Source: Tieghemiomyces parasiticus (Eukaryota; Kickxellomycota; Dimargaritomycetes; Dimargaritales; Dimargaritaceae). From it: 64,000 nt of DNA. The position numbers and the translations under genes are program-made. Every line of letters starts with the position of its first letter. The first letter of the stretch is position 1. Under the pieces are notes generated by a model. The model made no database searches and was not told where the DNA came from. It saw only the letters and a program-made list of their open reading frames with translations. Of the stretch, positions 10,839-23,100 are shown one piece after another. Location: contig JANBPT010000060.1 of NCBI GenBank assembly GCA_027575765.1, positions 1 to 64,000 on the forward strand, given 5' to 3'.

Positions 10839-13259
10839 TTACCCTTCTACGTTGTATGCGGCACCGCGAGCCGACTGGGGCGTATCGTAGGCGTTGGACC
10901 GGTGCTTGGGTACAAACACGAACGACTCGGGGGCTGGGCCGAGGAACATTTCGGAGATTTTAACCCAGTCCTGTACAGTGGGACTGGCCAGTAGGGTTTC
11001 CAACTCATCACGGCCCTGGAAGTATGGCGGCCGCTCGTTCATCTTTTGGGGTAATACCTCCAGCAGACCCACCGGGATGTAGCGATGTAAAAAGGAGAAC
11101 CACTCGCACAGGAACCGGCGGGTCTGGTTGACCCCGTAGGTGTCGGATCCCCAATGTTCCAGTCCGTACCGGCAGTAGGTACGGATTAGATCGAGGCGTT
11201 CGCGTGAGGATATGTCCCACGTGCGGCGTTCTTTGATCTCATCAAAAATCCACGGTTTGATGAGCGCTCCGCGGCCTACCATCAATCCGGCCACGCCCGA
11301 GGAGGCTTTGTGGTCGTAGTAATCAGTCCAGGACATCACGTCGCCGTTGCCTGGGTGAAAGAAGAGGTGAGTAGGACAGAGGAATATAAAGATTGATGAG
11401 GGTTTTTGTTTTTTGGGGGGAGATTAGATGATGCAGTTATAGCCATTCGGTCCACATCAAGGCGGACCGGGAGCCCGGTAGCGAACAAGGGACCTGGCCT
11501 TGAGAAATGAAATCTGACCGGACTAGCTTGGGCGGAACGGAGTACGTTCAATCGGAGGGCGGCACGATCCATCGCTACGCTGTCCTAGCGACTAGCCGTA
11601 ATGAAGATAGCCTTGATCACCCCCCCCCCCCCTTCCCTTGGAAAACCAAGGATCAATCATGCCATTACGGCCCTTCGACTTACCATATAGAGGCATGGTG
11701 GTGAGCGATTCCCGGCACTGGCGAATGTAATCCCAGTCGGCCAGCTTATTGTACCGCTGCTGGCGGGTCCGCCCGTGCAAGGTGGCCAAACTGACACCCC
11801 ACTTTTCGAATTTGGGGAGCAAGCTCAGAGCGACCGGGTTTGACTTGCTAATCCCGGTGCGCAATTTAACGGTGACGGGGCAGTCGAGCACGTAGTCGAG
11901 ACCCTGGACCATTCGACGCAGTTTGTTGGTGCTTTCGAGCAGGGCACTACCGCCGCCAATCTTGTACACATCGTCGGTGGGGCAGCCCAGGTTGAGGTCC
12001 ACGAAGTCAATGGCCGGACAGTGCTGCTGGACCACCTCGGCGGCGCGGAGGAGTGATGGGACAGTGGAGCTGCATAGTTGGATTCCGAACAGGTCCTCTG
12101 ACGCGTGACGATGCACGTGCGACCAGCCCAGGCGGCCGCCCTGGAGGAGGTCATTGGCCATGACCATCTCACCGCAGGTGATATCCACGCCCAGGTCCTT
12201 ACAGATACGCCGGAATGGTAGATTGCCTACTGTGGTCAGTGGAGCCAGGTAGGTCTTGTCACGGAAGTTCAGGGTACGCTTCTTTTCGCGCGGGGTCAGG
12301 CGGAGGTAGGCCGCGTGTTCAACCTTGACTTCACTGGCCGCGGGCTCAACGGCGGCGGGGGTGGTGGTGGTGGTAGTGGCGGCAGGCGTGAGGCCGGCGG
12401 GAGTGCTCTCTGCCGATACGGTGTCGTCAGCCACGGCGACCGATGCCTCCTTCTCCACCCCGGATTTCTTGGCCTGACTGGCCTGTTTGATTTGGTTGGC
12501 CTTGATCTCCTCCTCAGTGCATTCAATGAATTCGATCGAGCGGGGAAGGTTCATCGTGTCGGAGCGGTGACGGCGCAAACTGAAAATCACGTCGCTATTC
12601 ACCTGGTTGAGTCGAGTCTCGGTATAGGCCTCTGCCCGGGCAGCGTCGGTGATCTGACGGTGTTTCTCGTCAGTGTGGGCCTTATGGAAGCGACAGAACA
12701 AGCCAAACCGGCAACGGCCCACGAGATCAAACGTGGGGCAACGTTCACCGAGGTTGGGCTGCTGGATGGTGACGAAGGCATCAAGATCGTGGCTAAATTT
12801 ACAAGTGGCACCTTTCGGACAGGGGATGTCCTGACCGAGTGAGTTACAGAAGCCTCGCTCGACGTCCAAGTGCTGGTTACGCACTTTACTCATCACCTTG
12901 AGTCGGTCCTTGTTCTGGCCGCGCTGGCGTTTGTTGCGGTCCCCGGACCCGGTCGGCTCGGCAGCGCGCTTGCCGTTGGTGTCGGCGGCGTCCGCCTCTG
13001 TTTCGGCAGCAGCAGGGGCGTGGGCCGGAGCGGCGAGGAGGTACTGTTGGCGAATAGGGGCCACGGCCTCGTACGTCTCAGCAGTCGGTGGCACGTAGTC
13101 AGCACTGGGTGGAAAGTCGACCACCCAGCCGCCGGCGTCGGGAGTTTTCTCTTCGGCGGTCTGCTCACGGAGTGTCTCCGGTAGCAAAGCGCGGTCAGTC
13201 ACCCAGATCTGGGAGCCGGGGGTCGACGCGGATACTGCGTCCGTCGTGTGGACCATCAT
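10839..13259 (-). CDS. DUS3: tRNA-dihydrouridine(47) synthase, Dus3 type (two exons)
   Basis: Exons are 13259-11684 and 11350-10839, joined in phase to give 695 residues (budding-yeast Dus3 has 668). The intron starts GTAAGT and ends CAG; splicing rebuilds the conserved block [11 protein letters not shown]. The first ATG in frame is at 13259. Two CCCH zinc fingers occur at about residues 138-157 ([20 protein letters not shown]) and 174-196. The FMN-binding TIM barrel begins near residue 345 ([14 protein letters not shown]). Cys426 in DLNLGCP is the catalytic cysteine of the Dus family. The C-terminal helical tRNA-binding domain is intact ([41 protein letters not shown]). The enzyme reduces uridine 47 in the variable loop of cytoplasmic tRNAs with NAD(P)H; some family members also act on mRNA. 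Identity is very secure from these motifs. Confidence 0.95.
11351..11683 (-). other. Intron of DUS3, with a 13-base G run on the transcript
   Basis: 333 nt with GTAAGT at the 5' end and CAG at the 3' end, phase 1. About 50 nt from the 5' splice site the transcript carries 13 consecutive G (plus-strand C run 11620-11632). Retention would add about 32 residues and then a stop, removing the C-terminal domain. Confidence 0.9.
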
Positions 13260-15209
13260 CGATATCAGGGTCGCCGAAACTATGGGTTGCAATGGAGGGT
13301 GGGTTGGGGGGGATGCGGGCAAGCTAGTGGCAGGAATCGAGGTCACTGATCAGCGGTAGGCTGCTATGCGTTGAAGACGGAATGAGAACTATTTAACACA
13401 GGTTTCGCCCTTAAGCAGATGCTTATGAGCGCTGAGGTCCACCCAGACTGGTCACTGTATCCTTTTTCTTTTTTCTTTTTTCATCCACCCTCACCCATGA
13501 AGCACGCGGGACAGGGTAAAACCCCCTACCACTGACGCGCCACATCTGCGGGTCGCCTAACTTTCAACGTGGCGGTCACTATCCCTCACCAGTATGCTCT
13601 GTCATGTTTATGGCTTTCTGCACTCTAGCCCGAAGGCAATTACAATCGAGATGGGCCGCCGTTTATGCTAGGTGCTTGGCCATCGGTCCAAATTACCCGC
13701 TGTCTAGGTCCCCCATACGCGTGTAATAACCTGGCTGATAGTCTAACGTATCTCCGCTTGCCCTAGATGCCAACAGGAACCTGCTGGGCACCCCATATGT
13801 CCGCGTAACTTCACCGTGTCCATTTCCCCAGATATAAACCGGAGGCGGATTCCAGTCGTAAGGCTGACATGAGGTCACGTGAATCCTACGCTGCTATCAA
13901 CCAGCAAGTTGTGTCCAGTGGCCCTCATTAGATCCCTTGCCTCCAGTATCGCATCCATTCCCCCTCTACACTGGCCAGTCAGCGCTCAGGGTCGCGATCC
14001 CGCGGTCACCTGAGGACTCACTTGACTTGATGGGTCGTTTGGTATCGACAAGTACCATATCATTGAGGGGCATGGGTCCGTGGCTCTGGGTCCAGTTTGT
14101 CCAGCAGAAGGGGCGGAGGTTGGTATGCCAGCCGCGATAGCTGGGTACCAACTGGGACGCCGGCCAACCCATCGGAGCCCCTCTGCCTGGCTTAGCGACG
14201 TTGCAAACGTACTGCAGCTGGCATCTGCCGACACCATTGCCTGGTGTTGGCAGTGATGGTATCGGTACGTATTTGTTGACGGCTAGGGCTGCCACTGGGC
14301 AGGGCCCAACAGTGGACGACGTAGATCTACCAACCTTTGAAACAGGGGGGGAGAGGGCTCAGGATGGGCAACTGATAAGCTCCCCGTCACATTTAAAAGC
14401 CAACAAGGAAACGCTCAAAGCGGGCGCGGACGGTGGGGGCCCCTGGGCTACCTGACGCGGCGAAGAAGGCGGTACGTGACCTCTCCCTGTCCCACATGCC
14501 AATGGCAACTCCCCTCCTGGGGACGAGGTGGCAGAACATAGGCCTGACAGCACCAGGGTTTCTGCAGGCTCAAAGTCCTGAGTACGAGGATTGCAAACTG
14601 AGCTGTGTCTATATACCTATTAAAGACCCGCTGCGCAATGCACTCGCCCACATTTCTACCCCTTCTCCAAGACCTCACCATCCCAAGCATACCCATCACC
14701 ATCTAATCTTGGCGACCCCATCAACCCTGATAACATAACTCTCACCCCCAAACTCTCGGACTCTCGCCCTTTATCATCCGCTACAGCCGACGTGCTTACC
14801 ATCCCATCACTACCTTCACCTGGCCCCACCACCCAGCCTCTGGCCGTCCACTTCAATAGTCGGTTACCCCCTACGTTTACACGGGTATTTCCTATTTGCC
14901 GAGCTTTCCCTCCCCTACCCTCATATAGAATCCCCAACCGCCAACGCATCGCCTCCAGCCAGCTAAAGTTGATGATTGCTCCCCGAGCCACTTCTACCAC
15001 CGACCCCTCACGTGCCCTCTTTGCCTCTTCCGGTCCTTAACGCTAGTCCCGCAGCGGGCTCCCACCCTACCACATCCACACTCACCTCCTTCCTGCCGCA
15101 GTCACTTTGACCTCCGGCTTTTTATATATATCCAAGTTCGTCCCCCACCTGCTAGCAAACCTCTACGGTGACCTCCCTCTTCCCTTGCCACCCCCTTCTG
15201 CCCTCCACC
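13260..15209. other. Intergenic region between divergent DUS3 and the R3H-associated gene
   Basis: About 1.95 kb with no supportable gene. A T-rich pyrimidine tract occurs at about 13460-13483. Open frames here are short and have no recognisable similarity. From about 14640 the plus strand becomes strongly CT-rich, consistent with the promoter and leader of the downstream gene. Confidence 0.6.
15121..15130 (+). promoter_or_regulatory. TATA-like element of the R3H-associated gene
   Basis: TTTATATATA lies 80-90 nt upstream of the start codon at 15210 in an otherwise CT-rich stretch. Position and sequence suit a TATA box; no transcript evidence. Confidence 0.4.
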
Positions 15210-16364
15210 ATGTATACCGACTACACTCTAGCCACGGCCCGTGCCGCGACCCACCTGCCTTCCTATCCGCTGCCGCCGCTTTCCCCGTGTCTGGCTGCCG
15301 AGGAGCCCCTTGTGACCCCCCGCATCTCAGCCGAGACATTGGCCCTCCTCAAGGGCACGGCCAGCTCCACCAAGTCCCGCGAAGCCGCGCCGGTCCGCCG
15401 GGAATTCATCGGCCGGACCGGCCGGCGTCACATTAAGCGACAGGGTAGTGCCATGTTGATAGAAAATCTGGCCAACTTGAACCTACCCCCCGATACGGAC
15501 GAGGCCGAGTTTGTACCAGACTGGCCGCGCCGGACCTTTCGCTTTGACCGGGAAAATATCCGACGTGCGCTGCTGAGCGACCGGGCGGCCCGCCGATGTG
15601 ATATTACCGTGCCGACCAGCCCCGCGGCGGCGTCGTGGACCCATCCCCAGTCGGGCTCACCTCCCCGTTCCCGTGAGACGGGCCATATTCGCCGCCGGCT
15701 GCGGTGCCAGCGGATATCCGATAAGCTAGTTGATCGGTACGAATCGGAGCTCGTAACCGCACTGAGCCAGTGGTTTCCTGTTACCGCTACCACCGCGGCC
15801 GAAGACGCTGCTGACGAAGGCGTTGCGGTCGTTGATGTAGCTCCGAAAGGTGCCAAGACCGCTTCTCCGGCAAAGTCAGTGGCGCCTATTCCTCTGTCGC
15901 GTACTGTATCGGGCGAGGACTGGCAGGTAGTGCATCACTCTGAAGCCGAGCGGGACCCCACTGCCGTCCGCCTGCGCCAAGAGGACGAGGGCGTGGAGGA
16001 GGACCTGGTGTTGGTGTCACACGATCTGACGCTGGAGGAACAGGTATCGGGCCAAGCTACACCCGTCGCCGTGGCCCAGACGACCTCGGGTCCCTCGGCT
16101 ACTGCTGTCTCCGTTCCGTACTACCTGAGCTGGGAAACGGACGCCTTGTCCCGCCTGGTCATCCACTGCCTGAGTGAGTACTACCACCTACGCTCCGTGA
16201 GCCTCACTGACGCGGTCACCGGACGCCGTACCATCTACGTGTTCCACCCTGCTTTCTTCCGCCTGAGCCCTGAGGGTTCTGTCGTTAACCGTCTCAACAC
16301 GAAGACCGCTGAGCCAGCCTTCATCTGGCCCGACCGTACGCTGGCTCACGTGGTGTTCGGTTGA
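15210..16364 (+). CDS. R3H-associated N-terminal domain protein (R3HDM4-like)
   Basis: 384 residues from the ATG at 15210, which has an excellent context (CTCCACC before ATG); the frame is open upstream but has no earlier ATG. Residues about 50-185 fit the R3H-associated N-terminal domain: a basic start (RREFIGRTGRRHIKRQ), then a Leu-rich helix, a WPRRTFRFD motif, and a basic C-terminal part. Residues about 190-310 are low-complexity and acidic. The C-terminal 70 residues (DALSRLVIHCLSEYYHLRSVS, then GRRTIYVFHP) resemble the degenerate R3H-like region that follows this domain in R3HDM4-type proteins. R3H modules bind single-stranded nucleic acid, but the canonical RxxxH signature is not clear here, so binding is uncertain. 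No function can be stated beyond the domain. Confidence 0.72.
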   Translation: MYTDYTLATARAATHLPSYPLPPLSPCLAAEEPLVTPRISAETLALLKGTASSTKSREAAPVRREFIGRTGRRHIKRQGSAMLIENLANLNLPPDTDEAEFVPDWPRRTFRFDRENIRRALLSDRAARRCDITVPTSPAAASWTHPQSGSPPRSRETGHIRRRLRCQRISDKLVDRYESELVTALSQWFPVTATTAAEDAADEGVAVVDVAPKGAKTASPAKSVAPIPLSRTVSGEDWQVVHHSEAERDPTAVRLRQEDEGVEEDLVLVSHDLTLEEQVSGQATPVAVAQTTSGPSATAVSVPYYLSWETDALSRLVIHCLSEYYHLRSVSLTDAVTGRRTIYVFHPAFFRLSPEGSVVNRLNTKTAEPAFIWPDRTLAHVVFG

Positions 16365-19300
16365 ATATTTGGGCCTGCGATGACTTTGTTTAGAAGGGTG
16401 GAGCCATGTTTCTAAGGATATAAATATGTGCCTACTCTATGGATTTTATGGCCAAGAATTCCATGGGAGCAATACAGTTGCAGGATGGAAGGGGCACCAC
16501 GTCCAGGTCGAGTGGGAGGGGGTTGGGAATCAGCCGAGTTAAGTGAACGGAGGAGCAAATGCCCTCCTAAATGTCCTTGACACGTAACATTCCACGACAT
16601 GCGTAGCCCCACGGTTTAGGCAGAGGAAGCATGGACTCGGCGTCTCACATTGTACCGGGTGTTCTCAAACTCCATACTCCGCTGCAATCCTTGACCTCAG
16701 TCCCTTCTACTTATCACGCATTCCACCATCTTCCTATTCATCCGCGATTCCGCCATGTTCCGCGTCGGCCACAAGTTTCGGTTTCCAGTAGGTACCTTGA
16801 TCAGCACGTACCGACCCGCACACTCTGCGCTACTGTCTCACATGCGGATGACTAATGGCATTGTTGCTTCGGACACATGTCGTTTCTCGACCCATTCCCT
16901 CATCATTGACTACCATCCCGCTCCAGGACAACCCCAAAGGCGCGGCGCCCTGGTCAGGTGACTACATCTACCCTAATGGCTGGAATAACCAGTCTACGTC
17001 GCGGGTGGTAGTTAAGGTAAGACACCACTCAATGTAAAATCAAACACGACCTACACCTCTAGAACTTGGTTTCGGAAGTGGCAGTGGAGGTCCAGCGGAC
17101 CAGGTCAGCTAAAGGCTTACAACTCCTAGACCACCTTCACACTTGACCAGTTTAACGGTCCCAAGATGGCTAACCTGTAGCACCGGAGTTCCTTGCGATC
17201 TCGTTCCAACGTATGTATCCCCGATTGATTGGGCAGGACCCCGATACGACCTGGAACATCCTACGCAACAACCTTGCTGAGAGCGGCTCGAGTCTACTCT
17301 ATGGCTTGGTACTGATTGTCGTTGTTCACTCTCTGGCCTATGCTCTCACCTGAAATGTCACCGCAGTATCGCTCTACGTGACCACAGTACCCCCATGCCT
17401 GTACATCATTTTGACATTAAACAACCTATATCACAGCGAGCATAGTCGTCTTTCACAAGCAACGAGATTAGGCCAATTTCCCAGGCTCCAGCTGGGTGTA
17501 ATAATGAAGGTATTGGGTCTAACCCTCGATATGTAGCAATATGGGTGCCTTGGTAGGATGTTTCCATGCCGGCTAGTATAGATTCATGGCACGTCAGGGT
17601 GGCTGATGCGAGCGAGGTACGCTATTGCAGAGAACATGGACCCTCCCCCCCAAAAGCGAGGGGGGGAAGTAAGAGTGTCTTCCCTATTTCTTGGTATGAA
17701 TGGCTCAGACTTCTAAAGCATTGAAATCAGGGCTGTAGAAAAATGGCCTTAAAGTATACCTTTTTCTCCTTCTTCCCTTCCCTTACAGCCTGGTACAAAT
17801 ATGTGTATGTTGCCCTAATCCCAATTTGGACACGTAACTAGTCTGACAATTCCGCCTGACCAACCCCGACTGTGACTAAAATGGGGGAGAGCAGTTGGCT
17901 TTGTTTGTGGGGTGTGAGAATGTGAGGACCTAGCGATGCGGTAGATCTTCCCTTGAACTATAGAGCGAATGGGTTGGCACTCCGCCCCAGACGCTGTGTA
18001 TTTCATGCAGTACGCGACCTCTGGCTTGAATGATACATTATCCTTACAGGAACCCATTCCTCTCACTAAAAACCCATTGGAAAGGGGGCCCTAATATGGT
18101 TGGCGACGGGTACAGCCACACACACTGTTGGCCCCCAACGCTCGTCACTCCCGTTTCAGGAACTATCAGGCCCGTAAAAAATGAGCCTAAAAGAATAGAA
18201 AAGGGCAGTACAGGGGGTACCTATTTCTGGATACATTTATTTTTTCACCTATCCGTGAAGAACCGACGCAACTGTGTGGACGGGGTACCACTATGTTCTC
18301 CACTCCCTCCCCAGTTGTGTGCCTATTCTTAGCCCCTTACTCGCCCGGTTAGTCGAAGTCATGTTTTGTAAAAAATAATAATATAAACAGGTATCTATTG
18401 TGTGCCGTAACTGTGGCACAGACTGGCCCCGCCTGAGCTCTCCCTTCCGAATGTCAAGTATGAGACCAGAGCACTGAGATGGATAAAACGGGTCTGGCGA
18501 TTTCAAAATTAGAGTGCTAGGTTAACAGTGACCGATCCCTCATTAGTTGACAAGTCGCGCCCACACGACCGAGTCGACTTAGCACAATCCGCATCCCAAG
18601 TCCTTTGTCTGGACACTAAACCATTTCCTCCCCCCTCATCCAATTTCGTTTTCCATACCAATTTTCCCTTCTTTTCACCGCTCAGAGGCCGGAACGGTGG
18701 GCATCTATTTTTATTCCCCAGTCATTTTAGTGTCAATTTTCTACTGGACCGACTGGGTGGACACGCGGACCCGCTGACTCTCCGCTCGTTTTATTCGTCC
18801 AAGCCGTCGAGAGTGCGGATGCATCTTGACAAAATCTGGCTCATGAGCCTCAAGTCGGGCCTCCCAGGCTTCCTAAGCCGCCATACTCCATCGCCTCCCC
18901 CCCCCTGCGTCCCTCCTATTTCAGGCGTGAAGCGGTTAACTGTGAACACTGCCCCTTGACAGTAGGGGGCGGTGTTAGGGGCAGAGATCGAATGCACTCG
19001 GGTCAAAATACACACAGCCCAGACCTGGGTTCAATGGACACCAATGTCGCACCCCGTCCACTAGAAAAGCAACTTGTCGTTTAAAGGTGTCGAAATTAGG
19101 AGTTGGGTAAATGTGATTTATGGATGTGGTACGGAAGGGAGGACGGTAACAAGGTGTATGGAATGGTAGATGCAGATCGTCGATTAAACGCCTTTCTAAA
19201 CCCACCACTTACAGGTTGCACCATCAACAGCTTTACATATATTAGCACTGCAATAAATGCCAGCTTAACAAGGGCAATTACTCGGACCTCGGGACCACCA

Positions 19301-19418
19301 AAGGTGTACAGAATAGAATAATGATTACGAGGGGTGAACCACCGGGTACGGAAAAGCCCAACAAGCACAATTAGAGATTAAGAAGGTCGGATAATATTAA
19401 GTTATAGAAAATATCCAT
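16365..19418. other. Gene-poor spacer (3.05 kb)
   Basis: Between the R3H-associated gene and the Kre9/Knh1-like gene. Nothing protein-coding can be supported; frames are under about 145 codons without recognisable features. A GC hairpin occurs at 17644-17667 and a run of nine C at 18897-18905. I found no tRNA, 5S rRNA or snRNA by eye. Confidence 0.55.
17644..17667. repeat. Short GC hairpin
   Basis: T plus seven C (17644-17651), an eight-base loop AAAAGCGA, then seven G plus A (17660-17667). The eight-base arms are perfectly complementary. It lies about 1.3 kb from the nearest gene, so it is probably a slippage product of homopolymer runs. Confidence 0.5.
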
Positions 19419-20156
19419 TTAGGCGCGGGCCACAAGGGAGAAGGCAACGGCAGCGATGGCACCGAGACCGAGGGCGGTGTGGCCGGAGGACGCGGCGCCA
19501 GACTCAGCATCATCCTCGGAAGCAGTGCTGGGAGCGGCAGCCTTGCTGCTGGAAGAGGAGGCGGAGGCGGAAGAAGCCGACCGGGTGGAGGAGGCGCTCC
19601 GGGATGAAGTGGAAGAAGCCGAAGAGCGGGAGGCAGAAGAAGTGACGGTAGTCACGGAGGTGGCGGTGGCGACGGAGGTGGCGTCCGTGCTGGTCACGGT
19701 AGCGGTTGCTGAGGCGGAGGGGGCAGCGTTGGTGGTCGTATCTTGGGCAGAATCAGAGGGAGAACCTTCGGCGCGGCCGCCAGCTACAGAGAAGAAATGG
19801 CTGTACTGGGGCTCGACGCCGGAGTAGCCGATGGCCACGGAGTAACCGGCACCGTTGACGAGTGTGCTGGGCACAGTGAAAGTGGTGGACTGGGCGCTAC
19901 CAGCCACGGTGTTGATGGTCTGCAGGTTTTCCATGTCGTTGGAGTTGTTGCCGCTGTTGCTGTACAGGTACAGGGTGACCGGCGTACCGGCGGCGACGGC
20001 GGGGCTGTTGTCGTCATACCAGCCGATGGTCACGGTCTGGCCAGCCTGCCAGACGGTACCAGCCACCGGGTTGTTGATGCGGTAGACGGCTTGGACGGGC
20101 AGAGCGGCGGCCACAAGGAGAGCAGCGGTGGAGAGGGTGGACTTGATGGACACCAT
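19419..20156 (-). CDS. Kre9/Knh1-like, Ser-rich GPI-anchored cell-surface protein
   Basis: 245 residues. Residues 1-23 form a signal peptide (MVSIKSTLSTAALLVAAALP then VQA). Residues about 24-125 fit the Kre9/Knh1-like Ig-like domain common in fungal GPI proteins: YRINNPVAGTVWQAGQTVTIGW near the start and YSVAIGY...SHFFSV near the end. Residues 126-220 are almost entirely Ser, Thr and Ala, a typical O-mannosylated stalk. The C-terminus is a GPI signal: small residues (SGAASSG) followed by a hydrophobic end (ALGLGAIAAVAFSLVA). In the family, such proteins sit in the plasma membrane or wall and some influence beta-1,6-glucan; the exact role here is unknown. The start ATG is the first of the frame and directly begins the signal peptide. 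Confidence 0.87.
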   Translation of the reverse strand: MVSIKSTLSTAALLVAAALPVQAVYRINNPVAGTVWQAGQTVTIGWYDDNSPAVAAGTPVTLYLYSNSGNNSNDMENLQTINTVAGSAQSTTFTVPSTLVNGAGYSVAIGYSGVEPQYSHFFSVAGGRAEGSPSDSAQDTTTNAAPSASATATVTSTDATSVATATSVTTVTSSASRSSASSTSSRSASSTRSASSASASSSSSKAAAPSTASEDDAESGAASSGHTALGLGAIAAVAFSLVARA

Positions 20157-23100
20157 AGTGACTGTGATAAGTAAGGAAAAGTATTAAAGGATAGGGTCGT
20201 AATTAAAACGGAAACGATCGAGGTCGTCAGAAGCAAAATGTAGCGCTGGTACTATAATGTATGCAGAAGTCAAAATCAGTAAATGACTGTAAGTGGTAAC
20301 AAATCGACAATGGAGGTACAGTCTGGTGATACAGGGTAAAAGATGCGGACTAAAGTGGGGTTGGAATTCACAAGTGATGCGGGGGATGCAACAATATTTA
20401 TAGGACGTTGGAACAAGGTGAAGATGGGGATGAGGGGGAAGAAGGCCCAGTGGTCAAAAGGGGGGTGGCCACGCCAAGAGCTGAAGGTAGAAGTGAGAGG
20501 GGGGGATTGCAACATTCGACCCTAGAAACGAACCGGCTCATCAGTGGACGCGGGGGTGATATTCATTTCCAAAAGCAGGAGCGAAACGAGTAAGGAGTCA
20601 ATGGGAGGGGGGTTGGTGGCAAAGAAGGGGACAGATGGGCAGCCCCCCCCCCCATCCACCTCTTCTCCACGCCGGGAGGGAGAGACAGCCGGGAGGCTTT
20701 GCTATTACCCTGGGCACAGAACATACCCATCTGGAGAAAGTTGGCTGAACCCAGTCGCGCGTGCTGACCCCCTAATGGGGCTAAACGACTCGCCGGCAGA
20801 TTTACCTCGACCACGAAGCCTCAGAGAGGAAATTGTAATAATAAATATATAGGAGATGGGACGACGAATAGTGGGGAAAGACTCAGAGGAGGCCTGCGAT
20901 ACAGCAACAGGTCCTCTCATGGGGGAACCCTTTGGTGCTCTCAAGGGCCAGCGTATATTGCAATACCCAGCCCCCACTGCCTTCATCGACGCCTCATTCC
21001 ATGCCGGCCACCCTCTTCCTTTGCCTTGCGATGCCTAGGAGGCTGGGAGCCAGCGACGCGTCTGACTGGACGGACGTGCGATTTCCACCCCTCGACTCGT
21101 CCGGGAGGGGGGCTACGGACGGTGACGGCGTTTACCAGGCCTCAGATGCCCACCCGCTATATTCGTACTCCCACGTTCATCGCTAGGTTCACTTCAAATC
21201 CCGCTGCCCGGCTTACACGGCGCAGTGCTTGTAAGTGAGCTGGTACGGGATTAGGCGGAGAACGAGTCGCTGTCCCCCTCTTTTGGCCGCCACACCCCTG
21301 GCGGCTACCGCCTCTGATGGAGACCTGCACCGAGCCCCCAATCGCACTGCAGGGTAACTCGCGGGGCCCGATAAATTGATTTCATTATAAAATTCACCCG
21401 ACCAAAGTAGGCAAGTGACACATAAGCAATGTTTGCAGGTGGTACGGTCACTTTGCGGAGGCTGGTACAGCGGCAGACAACTATAATCGAGTATAAATGA
21501 TAGGAGCCGTGCGCAGCCCTTGTAATGAGCCAATCGCGTCTCACTTGTGTTGACCAGCATGACCCTCCCCCCCTGGTTTACTACCTCCCTATGTCCACGG
21601 TCGTGACTAGCCTGGTGCTCATGATGCCTATTGGTTTCCATGGCCTTTGGCCTTAGTTGGATAAGCGATCGTCTAATCCGACTCATTGCCATTGGGGGAT
21701 GTGCTTTCTATGAGGAGCCTCACTGTAGCTCAACCAAGGCTCCTATTTCGCTGGCTATGAAACTGCGTTTACGCGGGAGGGAAAGTATGGATGGACATTG
21801 TGTGATCAAAAGGAAGCGCTGTGTCGGTCATCGAAAAAAATAAAGAAAAAAATGATTACCACAGTTGGTATATCGGAGCCGTGCTTCTTCTGCCACTCAC
21901 CCCTATCTGTTTGGCTCATCACTGCATACCCTTCCTCCTGCCACTGCAACTGCGAACTCAAGAGCGATAAACCGTACAAGAAACAAATGCCCAGAAGAGG
22001 CTGTACAGGTTGACAAAAGGGGAGGGGTTTACACACCAGCTTGGCACTAATGGTAGAACTTTGCCCTCCCCCCGACCAACCACACCTGAGCGGCGATCTG
22101 TTCCTCGGCAGGACCAATGGGCGTGTGATAATACACGGAACGCCGGGTGGAGTGAATCAAGTCGTACCTACCCGAACGGGACTGTTCCACACTCCGCTCT
22201 ACACTCTTACTTCCCACCGCTGGCGCAAGACCACACTATCAATTGGCTCCGCTCAAACACACTAATCGAAGCTAATGGGGAAGCGTTGTGCGTTGGTGAA
22301 AGTGTGGCGGAAGGCGCTTTGCATGTAAGGTAGGGGCAGCGTTAGGGTTGGAGTGATTGGGTCGGCAGTCGGCGGTCGAATCGCCGTCATCAATCCAAAT
22401 GTATCGGCTCAGAGGCTTGCCAGGCCACCTTGCCTGGGGTAGGCGATACGTCAGTCCACTGATGCAATAGGTACTCCTTGGGGAACCCACCAACTTGGCG
22501 CAACACTACACATACGATGATCATAGATAAAATGCGGAGTGCTGGAATGAACTGAATTCGGAGTGGCAGCTGCTGGCCGTTTTTCTTTATCCTCGCTGAC
22601 CTGATTTCTGTGGAGCTTCTTGCCACGGCGCGCCCTTATAATCCTCGACTCCCATCGCCTACCGTTCCTACATTCACTTCGCCGGTGTTGATCTGCGACC
22701 ATCCCTGTTCCAAGTTCAACGGCCAGCTACTTGGTAATAAACCGGGTAGTCGATTTAGAGCAACTGTAGCTTGGGTTGGCCAATTTAAGGGTGGGGTTGA
22801 TAATTGGAAAGTGCACCCTCACCTCATGAACCCCCAAACAACAAAAACAAAAAACGATATACCATCGCTGTAACTCTGCTTACCTATACCGCGGATTCCC
22901 TGGCCTCGTTCTCTGGGTTAACGTCGTCATTTACCCCCATCATAGCCGAAGGCTAGATTGGCTACCATCGTCATTGCATCAACAACTTTACTCTTGACGG
23001 TATATCGGAATTTCTAGGTCGGCCGATAAACCTACTACTTTACAGTGATGTCAGCGTAAATACGTGGTGCTGAATGACTAATCTCACCCGGGTCATGACG

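Noticed and set aside
22370..22386. T-arm-like stem-loop (five-base stem, loop GTCGAAT)
   Set aside because: The loop lacks the TTC start of tRNA T-loops, and no acceptor stem, D-arm or anticodon arm can be built upstream.
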